NCBI RefSeq assembly: GCF_000702665.1
Contig: NZ_JNJA01000002.1
Coordinates: 248,001-312,000, forward strand
Length of the DNA: 64,000 bases
Direction of reading: 5' to 3'
From: Solidesulfovibrio alcoholivorans DSM 5433
Lineage (GTDB): Bacteria; Desulfobacterota; Desulfovibrionia; Desulfovibrionales; Desulfovibrionaceae
Below, in pieces: positions 1-9,057 of this stretch; positions within the stretch are counted from its first letter, which is position 1; every line of letters begins with the position of its first letter. The position numbers and the translations under genes were made by a program. The notes below the pieces were generated by a model. The model was not told the DNA's origin, did no database searches, and was given only the letters and a program-made list of their open reading frames with translations.

Positions 1-1
1 C

Positions 2-844
2 ATGGCCCTTGCGCGCGGTCGCGGGGCCGTGGAGACGCTTTTCATCGACCCGCCCGACCTGCTGGTGGTGGACGCCGCCCTTGCCGACCTCCCGGGGCTC
101 GAACTCGTCGCCATGGTCAAAAGCGAAAACGTCTACCGCCAGTTGCCCGTGGCCTTCGTCATGGACGAGGCGGCGCTCGTCGAGGACATCGACTGGTGTG
201 CGGCCGAGGTGGACGAGCTGCTGACCCGCCCCCTGACCGCGCCCATGCTGCGCGCCCGCATCAGCCTGACCCTGGCCCGGGCCTCGCGTTCACTGGACGC
301 CAACCCCCTGACCAAGTTGCCGGGCAACACCTCCATCATCGGCCGCATCCAGGAGCGCATCGAGCGCAAGGAGGATTTCGCGCTGGCCTACGCCGACCTC
401 GACTATTTCAAGTCCTTCAATGACAAGTACGGCTTTTCCCGGGGCGACGAGGTGCTCATGATGACGGCGCGCATCATCGTCAACACCGTGCGCGCCGTGG
501 GCGGGGCCAAGGCCTTTGTCGGACACGTGGGCGGCGACGATTTCGTCTTCATCCTGCCTGTCGACCAGGTGGAAGCGGCCTGCCAGGCCGTGGTGCGGAG
601 CTTCGACGACATCGTGCCGCATTTCTACGACGCCGACGACCGCGAGCGCGGCTTCATCCAGTCCGTGGACCGCGAAGGCAACCGCCGTTCCTTTCCGCTC
701 ATGGCCATTTCCATCGCCGTGATCTTCAACCGGGACGGGCGGTTGACGCACTACGGCGAGGCCTCCCAGATGGCCATGACGCTCAAGAAGAAAGCCAAGG
801 AAAATCCCCGGAGCTGCTATGTCCTCGACAAGCGGCAGTACTGA
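2..844 (+). CDS. REC-GGDEF response regulator, probable diguanylate cyclase (5' end outside window)
   Basis: The reading frame is open to the window edge, so the true start is probably upstream and the protein is N-terminally incomplete. The first ~90 visible residues look like the back half of a receiver domain (DLLVVDAALADLPGLEL, then a LTRPLTAPML segment like the conserved Lys-Pro loop). A GGDEF domain begins near residue 100 (LTKLPGN) and carries the signature as GGDDF at about residues 177-181. In the family this domain makes cyclic di-GMP in the cytoplasm from two GTP. The Asp in place of the usual Glu in GG(D/E)EF is conservative but could lower activity. No EAL domain follows. The last 26 bases overlap the recombinase gene, suggesting co-transcription. 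Confidence 0.85.
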   Translation: MALARGRGAVETLFIDPPDLLVVDAALADLPGLELVAMVKSENVYRQLPVAFVMDEAALVEDIDWCAAEVDELLTRPLTAPMLRARISLTLARASRSLDANPLTKLPGNTSIIGRIQERIERKEDFALAYADLDYFKSFNDKYGFSRGDEVLMMTARIIVNTVRAVGGAKAFVGHVGGDDFVFILPVDQVEAACQAVVRSFDDIVPHFYDADDRERGFIQSVDREGNRRSFPLMAISIAVIFNRDGRLTHYGEASQMAMTLKKKAKENPRSCYVLDKRQY

Positions 845-1781
845 CGCCGCCGCGCCCGTCCGTCCGGCAACCGTGGCGGCCTACCTCGACCATCTCGCCG
901 TGGCCAAGGGCTACGCGCCGGCGACCATCGCCGCCTACGGCGAGGATCTGCTCCAGTTCGAGGCGTATCTCGCCCGTAGCGGCCTGACGCTCGCCCGGCC
1001 CGGCGAGGTGACGCGCGTGGAGGCCCGGGGCTTTCTCGCCGAACTGCACCGTCGCCGCGAGGCCAAGACGTCCATGGGCCGCAAACTCTCGGCATTGCGG
1101 GGTTTTTACGTCTTCATGCGCCAGAAGAAGCTGGCCGCCGCCGATCCCCTTTCGGGGCTTAAAAATCCCAAGCCGGAAAAGCGCCAGCCCCGGGCGCTCA
1201 ATGTGGACGAGGCCGTGGCGCTCGTTTCGCCCAAGGCCGCGAGCCCCCATGCCGACGGCTCCATCGCCTCCTGCCGCGACCTGGCCCTGGCCGAGCTGCT
1301 CTACGGTTCGGGGCTGCGCGTCAGCGAAGCGGTGGGACTTGATGTCAATGACGTGGACCTGTCCCAGGGCATCGTGCGCGTGCTCGGTAAGGGCTCCAAG
1401 GAGCGCCTCGCGCCCGTCAGCGACGCCGCGAGAAAGCGCCTGCGCGAGTACTCCATGCGCCGGGGCGAGCTCGTGACCGCGCCGGCGGAACAGGCCTTTT
1501 TTCTGGGCGCGCGCGGCGGCAGGCTCGACCGGCGTCAGGCGGCGCGCATCCTCGACGCTATGGCGAGGGAGGCGGGCATTGCCCAGCACACGCACCCGCA
1601 CATGCTGCGCCACAGCTTCGCCACCCACCTGCTCGAGTCCGGGGCAGACCTGCGCAGCGTCCAGGAACTGCTTGGCCACGAACGCCTGAGCACGACCCAG
1701 CGCTACACCCACCTGGAACTCGCCCGCATCATGCGCGTCTACGACAAGGCGCATCCGCGCTCGGACGAGTCGAAGTCCTAG
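819..1781 (+). CDS. xerC: Tyrosine recombinase XerC/XerD
   Basis: A 320-residue protein of normal length for the Xer family, which resolves chromosome dimers at dif by strand exchange. The N-terminal SAM-like core-binding domain spans about residues 15-105. The catalytic domain follows, with the full set of active-site residues: Arg167 (SGLRVSE), Lys191 (GKGSKER), His261 and Arg264 (HMLRHSF), His287 (LGHERLS) and nucleophile Tyr296 (TQRYTH). No phage or integron features surround it, so the housekeeping role is more likely than an integrase. The start overlaps the preceding GGDEF gene by 26 bp, with a GGAG about 6 bases upstream. XerC and XerD cannot be separated by eye; XerC is the better guess. 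Confidence 0.9.
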   Translation: MSSTSGSTDAAAPVRPATVAAYLDHLAVAKGYAPATIAAYGEDLLQFEAYLARSGLTLARPGEVTRVEARGFLAELHRRREAKTSMGRKLSALRGFYVFMRQKKLAAADPLSGLKNPKPEKRQPRALNVDEAVALVSPKAASPHADGSIASCRDLALAELLYGSGLRVSEAVGLDVNDVDLSQGIVRVLGKGSKERLAPVSDAARKRLREYSMRRGELVTAPAEQAFFLGARGGRLDRRQAARILDAMAREAGIAQHTHPHMLRHSFATHLLESGADLRSVQELLGHERLSTTQRYTHLELARIMRVYDKAHPRSDESKS

Positions 1782-1953
1782 AGGCCTTTGGCGAGAGGAC
1801 GGCCCTGACATCGGGCAGAGGATCGACCTACGCCAGAAATGCAAGGCTATTGCGGCGTCGTTTCTTTTATGACACCTTGCCGCCGGGTGTGTTTCCATAT
1901 AAGAACAGGGACGCCAGCGCTTCACAAAACACAGCCACGCCCAGGGGGACTTC

Positions 1954-2454
1954 ATGATTCGCCGCATGCTGCCAGTCGTCTGTCTGCTCGTTCTTTTATG
2001 CGCCGCAACGGCCGTCGCTGGCGGCTTCGATTGCGTCAAACCGCCGTACGGCGCACCGATGGACTCCATCAACGACAATGACTACTTCGTGAAGTTCATG
2101 GAGAAGAGCGGGGTCGCCTATTACAATTACACGGGCCCCTGCAAGCTCGGCGTACACGAGCGTCTGGCTCCGGTCATCGTCTACGGTGTCGTGGACGGCA
2201 AGCTCTACAGCCGCATCATGAAGACCGAGCACGACGACATCGAGATCATTAAGACCGTCACGACCAAGCTCGCCGGCACGCCGCAGACGGCCCATGAAGG
2301 CGAATGGCTGGTCATGAGTTGGGATTTTCCGGAAAAGAAGATCAAGATGAAGCTCAAGTACGACGAGAAGACCAAGGCCACCAAATCGGCCATCTACTAC
2401 GAGCCCCTGCGGCCCAAGGCCGTCGCCGCTCCCGAGGAATCCCTCGAGAAATAG
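1954..2454 (+). CDS. Small secreted protein of unknown function
   Basis: I do not recognise this 166-residue protein. It starts with a clear Sec signal peptide (MIRRMLPVVCLLVLLCAATA, cleavage near AVA-GG), so it is probably periplasmic or exported. The mature part has two Cys, at FDCVKPP and GPCKLGV, which could form a disulphide. It also has a lysine-rich, beta-prone segment (KKIKMKLKYDEKTKATK) and a proline/alanine tail. The start is supported by an AGGGGGA Shine-Dalgarno just upstream. It stands alone between xerC and the convergent addB, separated from addB by a GC-rich hairpin repeat. Confidence 0.75.
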   Translation: MIRRMLPVVCLLVLLCAATAVAGGFDCVKPPYGAPMDSINDNDYFVKFMEKSGVAYYNYTGPCKLGVHERLAPVIVYGVVDGKLYSRIMKTEHDDIEIIKTVTTKLAGTPQTAHEGEWLVMSWDFPEKKIKMKLKYDEKTKATKSAIYYEPLRPKAVAAPEESLEK

Positions 2455-2489
2455 CCGTCTCCCGTCATTACGACCTCCGCGAGCTTCTT

Positions 2490-2547
2490 CCCCCCCCTTT
2501 GGGGAGGTCCAGGAGGGGATCATCCCCTCCTGGCCGACGGAGGCATT
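2490..2547 (-). repeat. GC-rich intergenic hairpin repeat, single copy A
   Basis: An inverted repeat with arms CCAGGAGGGG (2509-2518) and CCCCTCCTGG (2524-2533) around a 5-base loop. It is flanked by CCCC-TTT-GGGG on one side and by the conserved end GCCGACGGAGGCA on the other. Read on the minus strand it lies just after the addB stop codon, so it may end addB transcription. Related copies occur at 13049, 23295, 28917, 31043 and 52411. Confidence 0.8.
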
Positions 2548-2592
2548 CTCCCCTCTCTCCCTCTCCCTTCTTCTCCTTTCTCCCCCCCACCC

Positions 2593-5571
2593 TCAGCGCA
2601 TGGCCGCGCCGCAGGCGGGGCGGTAGTCGCAATAGGCGCAGCGCCGGGGTTCCGGGCGGGGCGCGAAGGATGTCGCCGTGGCGAGGTGGCGCAGCAGGAA
2701 CGTGAGCAGCTCCGGGATGCGCCGGGCGATGGCCTCCTCGCGCAGGGCGGGGTCGCAGCGCGGTCCGAACAGCGGTTTTTCCTTCCCTGTTTCGCGCAGT
2801 TCCACGAACACCGCATCCGCCGGGGCTTCGCCGCGCGAGGCGGCGTAGAGCCAGCAGTAGAGCGGCAGTTGCACGCTCGGGAAGCGTACGGCGGCTTCTT
2901 CGAGCAACTCCGGCGCGTCGGGCGTGCCGGGGGTGCCGTGGTATTCGCCCAGGCGCGCGAAAAACGCCGCGTCGGCCCAGACGTCCGCGGGCACGCCCGA
3001 GACGCCGCCGGTCTTGTAGTCCACGATGACCACGCCTTCCTCGCGCCGGTCCACGCGGTCGGCCCGGCCGGTGAGCAGGCAGGTGCGGCCGCCGCTGTCG
3101 AGGCTTGCCGCCAGCTCCGTCTCGAGGAAAAGCGGCGTGGTGCGGGGCAGCGCGCCGGCCATGGCCCCAAGGCGCGCCCGGGCCGCGCGCACGAGGAGCA
3201 AGCGGCCGTCCGGGGGCAGGGCGGCGAAGGCCGCGTCGCCCTGCGCGCGCGCCTCGAACAGGTCGCCGAGCGCCGTGGCGCTTAAATCCGCCGCGTCGAT
3301 GTCGCGCCCGAGCAGGGGCGTGAAAAATTCCCGCAACGTCTCGTGCGCGAGCACGCCAACGGCCGCCGGGTCGCCTTCCTCGGCCACCTCGGCCAGGGGG
3401 GCCAGCGGCGTCAGGTACTTGTAGAAAAAGCGCAGCGGGCAGGCGAGGTAGGCGTCGAGGAACGTGGCCGAGATTTTGCCCTCCAGGCAGGCGGCGCGCC
3501 GCGCGGCCACGGCCGGGGTGACGGGCATGGCCGCATCGGCCTGGGGGATGGGGCAAAGGGGCAGGTGAATGAGCGAAACCGGTGGTTCACCCGGGGCGAG
3601 CACCCGGCCCAGGCGCTTTTCTTCCTCCCAGAGCAATTGTTCCACGTAGCGGCTGCGGCTGGGCTTGGCCTCTTCGAACAACCCCGCCCCGGGTGCGCCC
3701 GTGCGGTAAAGGAGCGTGATCTCCTCGGCTCCGAAAAAGAGCCGGTAGATGTTGTAGGCCGCGACGAGGTCGCGCTCCCGGGCGTCGGGCAGGGAGAGCA
3801 GCCGGCGCAGGGGGTCGGGCAGCAGCGGCTCGTAGGGAGCGCTTCCCGGCAGTTTGTCCTCCACGGCGTCGAGGACGTAGATGCGGCGAAAGGACAAGAG
3901 CCGTGTTTCCAGCACGCCGAGCACCTGCAGGCCGGTGAGCGGCTCGGCCTCGAAGGGCGCGCGCTCGTCGGCGACGAGGCGGCGCAGCAGGGAAAAAAGC
4001 GTGTCGCGGGGCAGGACCGCGTCGGCCAGGCGGCCGTCGGTGAGCGCCGGGACCACGGCGCTGGCCAGGCGGAAGAGGCACTCGGCGTCGATGAGGAAGC
4101 GCTCCCAGGCGTCGCCGCAACGCCCGGGGTCGAGCAGCAGCGCGCACAGTCCGGCCACGGCGCGGCCCAGTGCGCGCGGCGTTTCCACGTTCTCGAAAGC
4201 GGTGAGGCACGTTTCGAGGGCGAGGCGGCACAGTTCCTGGGCTTCGGGCGTGGGCGGCGTGCGCGGCTCGCCGGCGGCCTCGGGCGAAAAGGGATCGACA
4301 AAGGCCCCGCCCTGGCGCAGCGCCGCCTCCATGTCGTGGAAGAGGGCCCGCAGCGGTGCGTCTTCGCCTACGCGCAGCATTTTGAGGTAGGGGTGGCGCA
4401 GCAGGGCGACGAGTTCCTTCCAGTGGTAGCGGCCCGGGCGCAACGCCGTTTCCTGGAGGGTGAGGATGTTTTCCAGAAGCCGCGCCAGGGCCGAGCGGGA
4501 AAGCGGATAGCCCATGGAGATGTTGACGTCCTTTCGCGGCAGGATGTGCAGCACCGGGGAGAGCAGGCCCGTGTCCGGCAGGATGATGGCCGTGTCCTCG
4601 AGGTCCGGGGCTTCGGTCAGGCAGGTTTCCAGGGCCATGAGCTGTGCGTGGAGGTCGTGACCTTCGAAGAACCGCAGCTTTTTCGAGGAAAGGTTGGCGG
4701 CATCGGCGTCGAGCACGAGGGTCGGGCGGTCCCGGCCGGCCTTGGCGCGCGTGCGCTTGGGGCGGCCGTCGGCCAGGACCACGGCGCGGGCGCTCAGTTC
4801 CCCGAGCCAGCGCCGCTGCTCCAGGCAGGCGAAATGCACCCGTCCGGCGGGATCGGCCAGGGCCGGGTCGCCGTGCCAGAGCATCTCCAGGTTGCCCTGC
4901 CGCCACAGGGCGGCGAAGAGCGCCTTTTCCGCGCCCGAGGGAATGGCGAAGCCGCAGGCGAAAAGGGTCTTGTCCGCGAACCGGGCCGCGGCCTCGCGCG
5001 CGTTTTCGGCGGCAAGGGCCAGGCACAGTCCGGGCGTGGCCAGACCTTCGCGCATCAGGCGCTCGCGGTAGCGGGCGTGGATGGTCCCCAGGCGCGAGAG
5101 CAGGGCGGCGGCCGGCGGCATGACCTGCCCTTCCAGGTGGGCGAGGTCGCGGCCGGGCACGTTGTGGCGGAAAAGTTCCTCCATGCGTTCGGAGAGTTCC
5201 ATGCCCCAGGGGAAAAAGCGGGCCATGTCCGCGGGGAAGTCCCCGGGCTTGTCCGTTTCCGCGGTGATTTCGCGCACGATGTCGTAGAGGATGGCCACGC
5301 GGTCGAGCACGTCGAGCATCACGGGCGGGGAGGGGGCGAACGATGCGCCGATGCCCGCGGCCCAGTCGCCGACGGCGGCGATTTCCGGCAGCAGCAGCGG
5401 TTTGTCGAGCCCGGGCATGGCCGCGAGCCGGTCGCAGAGGTGCCGGGCGGCCCGGCGCAGGGGGAAGATGACGAGCGTGTTCGAGAAGTCGCCGTTCGTT
5501 GCGGCCACGAGTCGCCGGGCCACGGCGCCGAAGAATTCCTCGGTCCAGGGGATGACGCCGACGGGCTTCAC
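2593..5571 (-). CDS. addB: AddB-type PD-(D/E)XK nuclease subunit of the AddAB recombination complex
   Basis: A 992-residue partner of the adjacent AddA. The C-terminal quarter has the AddB nuclease signature: the GRADRVD Asp, VIVDYKTGG (catalytic Asp and Lys) and QLPLYCW. It also has the four cysteines that hold the AddB iron-sulphur staple, one in YLACPLRFF and three in RRCAYCDYRPACG at the end. The N-terminal two-thirds is helicase-like without a clear Walker A motif, as in other AddB proteins. AddAB resects double-strand breaks for RecA loading. I chose the GTG start at 5571 because it overlaps the addA stop as GTGA and the residues after it (VIPWTEEFF) resemble a real N-terminus. The longer upstream frame is Arg/Pro-rich shadow. 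Confidence 0.85.
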   Translation of the reverse strand: MKPVGVIPWTEEFFGAVARRLVAATNGDFSNTLVIFPLRRAARHLCDRLAAMPGLDKPLLLPEIAAVGDWAAGIGASFAPSPPVMLDVLDRVAILYDIVREITAETDKPGDFPADMARFFPWGMELSERMEELFRHNVPGRDLAHLEGQVMPPAAALLSRLGTIHARYRERLMREGLATPGLCLALAAENAREAAARFADKTLFACGFAIPSGAEKALFAALWRQGNLEMLWHGDPALADPAGRVHFACLEQRRWLGELSARAVVLADGRPKRTRAKAGRDRPTLVLDADAANLSSKKLRFFEGHDLHAQLMALETCLTEAPDLEDTAIILPDTGLLSPVLHILPRKDVNISMGYPLSRSALARLLENILTLQETALRPGRYHWKELVALLRHPYLKMLRVGEDAPLRALFHDMEAALRQGGAFVDPFSPEAAGEPRTPPTPEAQELCRLALETCLTAFENVETPRALGRAVAGLCALLLDPGRCGDAWERFLIDAECLFRLASAVVPALTDGRLADAVLPRDTLFSLLRRLVADERAPFEAEPLTGLQVLGVLETRLLSFRRIYVLDAVEDKLPGSAPYEPLLPDPLRRLLSLPDARERDLVAAYNIYRLFFGAEEITLLYRTGAPGAGLFEEAKPSRSRYVEQLLWEEEKRLGRVLAPGEPPVSLIHLPLCPIPQADAAMPVTPAVAARRAACLEGKISATFLDAYLACPLRFFYKYLTPLAPLAEVAEEGDPAAVGVLAHETLREFFTPLLGRDIDAADLSATALGDLFEARAQGDAAFAALPPDGRLLLVRAARARLGAMAGALPRTTPLFLETELAASLDSGGRTCLLTGRADRVDRREEGVVIVDYKTGGVSGVPADVWADAAFFARLGEYHGTPGTPDAPELLEEAAVRFPSVQLPLYCWLYAASRGEAPADAVFVELRETGKEKPLFGPRCDPALREEAIARRIPELLTFLLRHLATATSFAPRPEPRRCAYCDYRPACGAAMR

Positions 5572-8500
5572 GAGGCGGCCTCCACCGGGCGGCAGGCCCG
5601 TCTGTCGAGATAGAGGAGATAGCCCCGGGCGGGCAGGGTGGCGCGGCCGGGCAGGGCGCGGGCCAGGGCGAGATAGCGCCCGACCTGGGTTGCGTGGGCC
5701 GGGTCTTCGTGGCCGGTCTTGAAGTCGAGGATCACTGTTGCTTCCTTGCCGCAGTAGAGGAGGTCGGGCCGGTGGCGGCCGCCTTCGGCGTCGAGCAGTT
5801 CGCGTTCGGGCAACCCCCACGCCAGGGCGTCGCGACATTCGGGCAGCCCGGCCAGCCACAGGAGCATGTCGGTGAACTGCGCGGCGAGGGTTTCCCGGTG
5901 TCCGGCCGGCAGGCGCGCGCCGCCAAGGGCCGCGAGCACCGCGCGCTGCGCCGCCGGGGCAGGATCGCCGGCATCAAATCCCGCACGCACGAAGGTCTCG
6001 GCGGCCAAGTGGGCCAGTTCCCCGCGCCTCGCGTCACTCAGGGCCATGGAGGCCAGAATGTCGCGGGCCATGTTGCGATAGACCTTGAGGCGCGGCAGCC
6101 AGGCCATGGGCGCGTCCGGATGCACGTTTTCCGCCGCGTCCCGCGCGCCCGGGGCCGGCGCGGGGCAGGCGGGAGGCGGCGGGGGCGCGGCGGCGGGCAA
6201 CTCGCCCAGGCGGAGGGGGCCGGCGTCGGCCGGGTCGTGGCCGAAGGCGGCGAACAACACGGCCAGCGCCCGGGGCAGGGGATAGCGGGCGTCCTCGCGC
6301 AGCTTGCCGTGGCCGGGCACGAAGGCGTGCAGCTCGATTTCCGGCCGCGTCCAGGCGACGTAGAGCAGATGCACCTGCTCGGCGAGCTCGCGCGCCCGGC
6401 GCAGGGCGTGCTCCGGTCCCAGTCCCGGCTGGTCCGGGGCCAGGATCGCGCCCTCGTCCATGGTCGCGGCCATGAGCTCGCCCGGCCCGGCGCGGCCGGC
6501 GAAATGATGGAAGGGCACGACCACGGCCGGGAACTGGAGACCCTTGGCCTTGTGGATGGTCATGATGCGCACGGCGTCCACGTTTTCCGGCTGCGGCACC
6601 TTCTCGTCGTCGCCGAGCGTGTTCCAGAAATCCAGGAAGGCTGAAAGGGAGCCATGCCCCCGGCTTTCGGCCAGGTGGGCGATCTCCAGGAAACGGCGCA
6701 GGAAGGCCGCGTCGCCGGGGCGGCGGGAGAGCAGGCGGTATCCGGTCACGATTTCGCGCAGCATGTCGTAGGGTCCGGCCAGGCCCGTCTGGCGCAGGTA
6801 GGGCTTTATCAGCCGTTCCCAGGGCTCGGGAAAACGCGCGGCAAAGGCCAGGGACAGGGAGGCGCGCGGCGGCAGCGTCGCCACCCAGTCGGCCAGGGCT
6901 TCGCGGGAGACGCCCGAGACGTCGCCGAAGAGCTCCTTGCCGGAGACGAAGGCGAAAAAGGAAAGGTTGTCCGGCGGATAGTCCAGGAAGGCGAGCATGG
7001 CCGCGAGCTGGCGGATGAGCGGATGCGCGGCCAGGCGGAGGCTGTTTTCCGTGACCACGGGCACGCCGGCCTCGATCAGCCACGAGGCCACGCGGCCGGC
7101 CTGGGTGTTGGAGCGGGTGAGCACGGCCACGCCGCCCGCGCCGTGGCGGGGGAGCAGTTCGTTTGCAAGGAGCGCCAGCAGTGTTTCCCGCGCCTCTTCC
7201 TCGTAGGCCCCGGGCGAGGCGGCATTGAGCGCCGTGACGCGCACGTGGCCGCCCGCGCCGGGCTTGTCCGGCGGGAGCTTTTGCGCGGTGTCGGCAAAGG
7301 CGCGGGACAGGCCCGCGGCAAGGTGCGGCACGGCCTCCTCGAGGGCTTCCCCGAGCAGGGCCGCGGCCGCGTCCCGGGCGACGTCGGGATCGGCCAGGGC
7401 GGAAAAGAAACGGTTGTTGGCCGCGACCACTTCCCGGGAACTGCGCCAGTTGACGGGCAGGGTCTGGCGGAACACGTCGGCCATGCGGCACAGTTCGGGG
7501 TCCTCCGGGGCGGCGTCGAACAGGGCGGCGTCGCCGCCGCGCCAGCCGTAGATGGCCTGCTTCACGTCGCCGACGAGGTAGAGGCTGCCGCCGCGCGCCA
7601 GGCATTCGATGGCGAGCAGGCGCAGGACGTCCCATTGCTCGGCGGCCGTGTCCTGGAATTCGTCGATGAGGATGTGCGCGAGTCCAGCGCCCAGGCGGCA
7701 CCAGGCGTCGGGCACGCCCTCGTCCCCGGCGAGCCGTCCGGCCACGAGGCGCGGCCACAGCACGTGGGGCAGCACGCGCATCTGGGTGAGGTAGGCCGGG
7801 AAATCCTCGGCGAAGCGCCCGGCCAGGCCGATGAAGGGCGTGAGCCCCATGGCCGCGCGCAGAAGCGGCAGCTCGCGCAGGCACGTGGCGTGGGCCGTGC
7901 GCAGGGCCGCAAACAGGGCGTCGAGCTCGGGCGTGACCGCGTCGCGGCTGGTCTTGAGCACGCAGGCGGCGAGTTCGGGTTTGGCGGCGAAGGCAGAACG
8001 CGGCGGCGCGTCGGCCTGGTCGCCCTCGCGGCAGCGGCGCAGGAAGGTCGTGAAATGGGACGAGCCCTGGACGCCGGCCGCCTGCATGGCGGCCAGAAGC
8101 GCGCCCGCGGCCAGGGACAGCTCGCCCAGGCGGCGCTCGAGGCCCAGGCGCAGCGCCTCGGGAGCGGCGGCTTCGCCGGGCAGCGGCGCGGCGAGCAGCT
8201 TGCCGGCCACGGCCTTGGCCCGCTCCCGGAAGCGGCGCAGGGGGAAAAAGCCCGGGGCGTCGCGCAAAAGCGTCGCGGCCGCGTCGGCGAAGCCCTTGGC
8301 CAGGGCCGGGTCCTCTGGCAACTGCGCGGCCAGGCGGTCGTAGAGGGCGTCGAGGATGTCGGAAAGGTCGAAGGCCGGCTCGAAATCCGGGCGCAGGCCC
8401 AGTTCCAGGGCGAAGACCCGGGCCAGCAGGAACAGCAGGCTGTCGATGGTGCGGATGTTGAGGCGCTCGGCGTGGATGAGCAGGTCTTCGAGCTCGTCGC

Positions 8501-8765
8501 GCGCCTTGCCGCGCGAGGCGGCGTCCGCGCCCCCGAGCCCGAGCGCCAGGGCCTTGAGCCGGCCGAGCACGCGTTCGCGCATCTCGGCGGCGGCCTTGTT
8601 GGTGAAGGTCACGGCGAGGATCTCGGGCAGGGCGTAGCCGGATTCGAGGCTGTCGGCGCAGGCGCGCGGCAGGTCGCGTGCGGCCCGCAGGGCCAGGGAA
8701 ATGAAGCGTTCGGTCAGGGCGTGGGTCTTGCCCGAGCCGGCCGAGGCCTTGACCTGGATCAGCAT
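5568..8765 (-). CDS. addA: AddA-type UvrD-family helicase-nuclease
   Basis: A 1065-residue superfamily 1A helicase fused to a RecB-type nuclease. Helicase motifs appear in order: Walker A near the N-terminus (ASAGSGKTHALTERF), Ia (VTFTNKAAAEMRERV), II (LIDEFQDTAAEQWD), III (VGDVKQAIYGWRGGD), V (MTIHKAKGLQFPAVVV) and VI (LLYVAWTRP). The C-terminus has nuclease motifs ILDFKTG and QVGRYLAL. With AddB it processes double-strand DNA ends in the cytoplasm. The ATG at 8765 is chosen because AAGGAG lies just upstream and the Walker motif follows within 10 residues. The Arg-rich extension further upstream looks like non-coding shadow. It precedes addB in a two-gene operon with a 3-bp overlap. Confidence 0.88.
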   Translation of the reverse strand: MLIQVKASAGSGKTHALTERFISLALRAARDLPRACADSLESGYALPEILAVTFTNKAAAEMRERVLGRLKALALGLGGADAASRGKARDELEDLLIHAERLNIRTIDSLLFLLARVFALELGLRPDFEPAFDLSDILDALYDRLAAQLPEDPALAKGFADAAATLLRDAPGFFPLRRFRERAKAVAGKLLAAPLPGEAAAPEALRLGLERRLGELSLAAGALLAAMQAAGVQGSSHFTTFLRRCREGDQADAPPRSAFAAKPELAACVLKTSRDAVTPELDALFAALRTAHATCLRELPLLRAAMGLTPFIGLAGRFAEDFPAYLTQMRVLPHVLWPRLVAGRLAGDEGVPDAWCRLGAGLAHILIDEFQDTAAEQWDVLRLLAIECLARGGSLYLVGDVKQAIYGWRGGDAALFDAAPEDPELCRMADVFRQTLPVNWRSSREVVAANNRFFSALADPDVARDAAAALLGEALEEAVPHLAAGLSRAFADTAQKLPPDKPGAGGHVRVTALNAASPGAYEEEARETLLALLANELLPRHGAGGVAVLTRSNTQAGRVASWLIEAGVPVVTENSLRLAAHPLIRQLAAMLAFLDYPPDNLSFFAFVSGKELFGDVSGVSREALADWVATLPPRASLSLAFAARFPEPWERLIKPYLRQTGLAGPYDMLREIVTGYRLLSRRPGDAAFLRRFLEIAHLAESRGHGSLSAFLDFWNTLGDDEKVPQPENVDAVRIMTIHKAKGLQFPAVVVPFHHFAGRAGPGELMAATMDEGAILAPDQPGLGPEHALRRARELAEQVHLLYVAWTRPEIELHAFVPGHGKLREDARYPLPRALAVLFAAFGHDPADAGPLRLGELPAAAPPPPPACPAPAPGARDAAENVHPDAPMAWLPRLKVYRNMARDILASMALSDARRGELAHLAAETFVRAGFDAGDPAPAAQRAVLAALGGARLPAGHRETLAAQFTDMLLWLAGLPECRDALAWGLPERELLDAEGGRHRPDLLYCGKEATVILDFKTGHEDPAHATQVGRYLALARALPGRATLPARGYLLYLDRRACRPVEAAS

Positions 8766-8840
8766 GGGGAGGCTCCTTTGGGGCGTATGCCAGGGTACCT
8801 CCGGCGCGCCCGGCCGGCAACCGTTTCGAGGACGCTCTTT

Positions 8841-8856
8841 TGGCAGGATTTTTGCT
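8841..8856 (+). promoter_or_regulatory. Sigma-54-type promoter upstream of the tad/cpa locus
   Basis: TGGCAG, a five-base spacer (GATTT) and TTGCT match the -24/-12 consensus TGGCAC-N5-TTGCW at all but one position. The predicted start site near 8868 lies about 190 bases before cpaB. The gap between divergent addA and cpaB (8766-9057) holds no other gene I can support. No upstream activator site or local activator was recognised. Confidence 0.6.
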
Positions 8857-9057
8857 TTGAAGGGAATGCCCCGCCGTGTCTCCCCGGCGGCCCGGAATCG
8901 CGATGCGGCGGATCGGCCCGGCAGACGCGGGCGATCCGGCTTCCGGGCGCGGAGCGCGGATCGGGAAGGGACGGGGAGGAGTAACACCGTTTAATAAAGT
9001 TGCATGCGCCGTGCATCCGGCGTCCCGGGAAAAGGGGGCGCGCAGGGCGGAGGCCCC

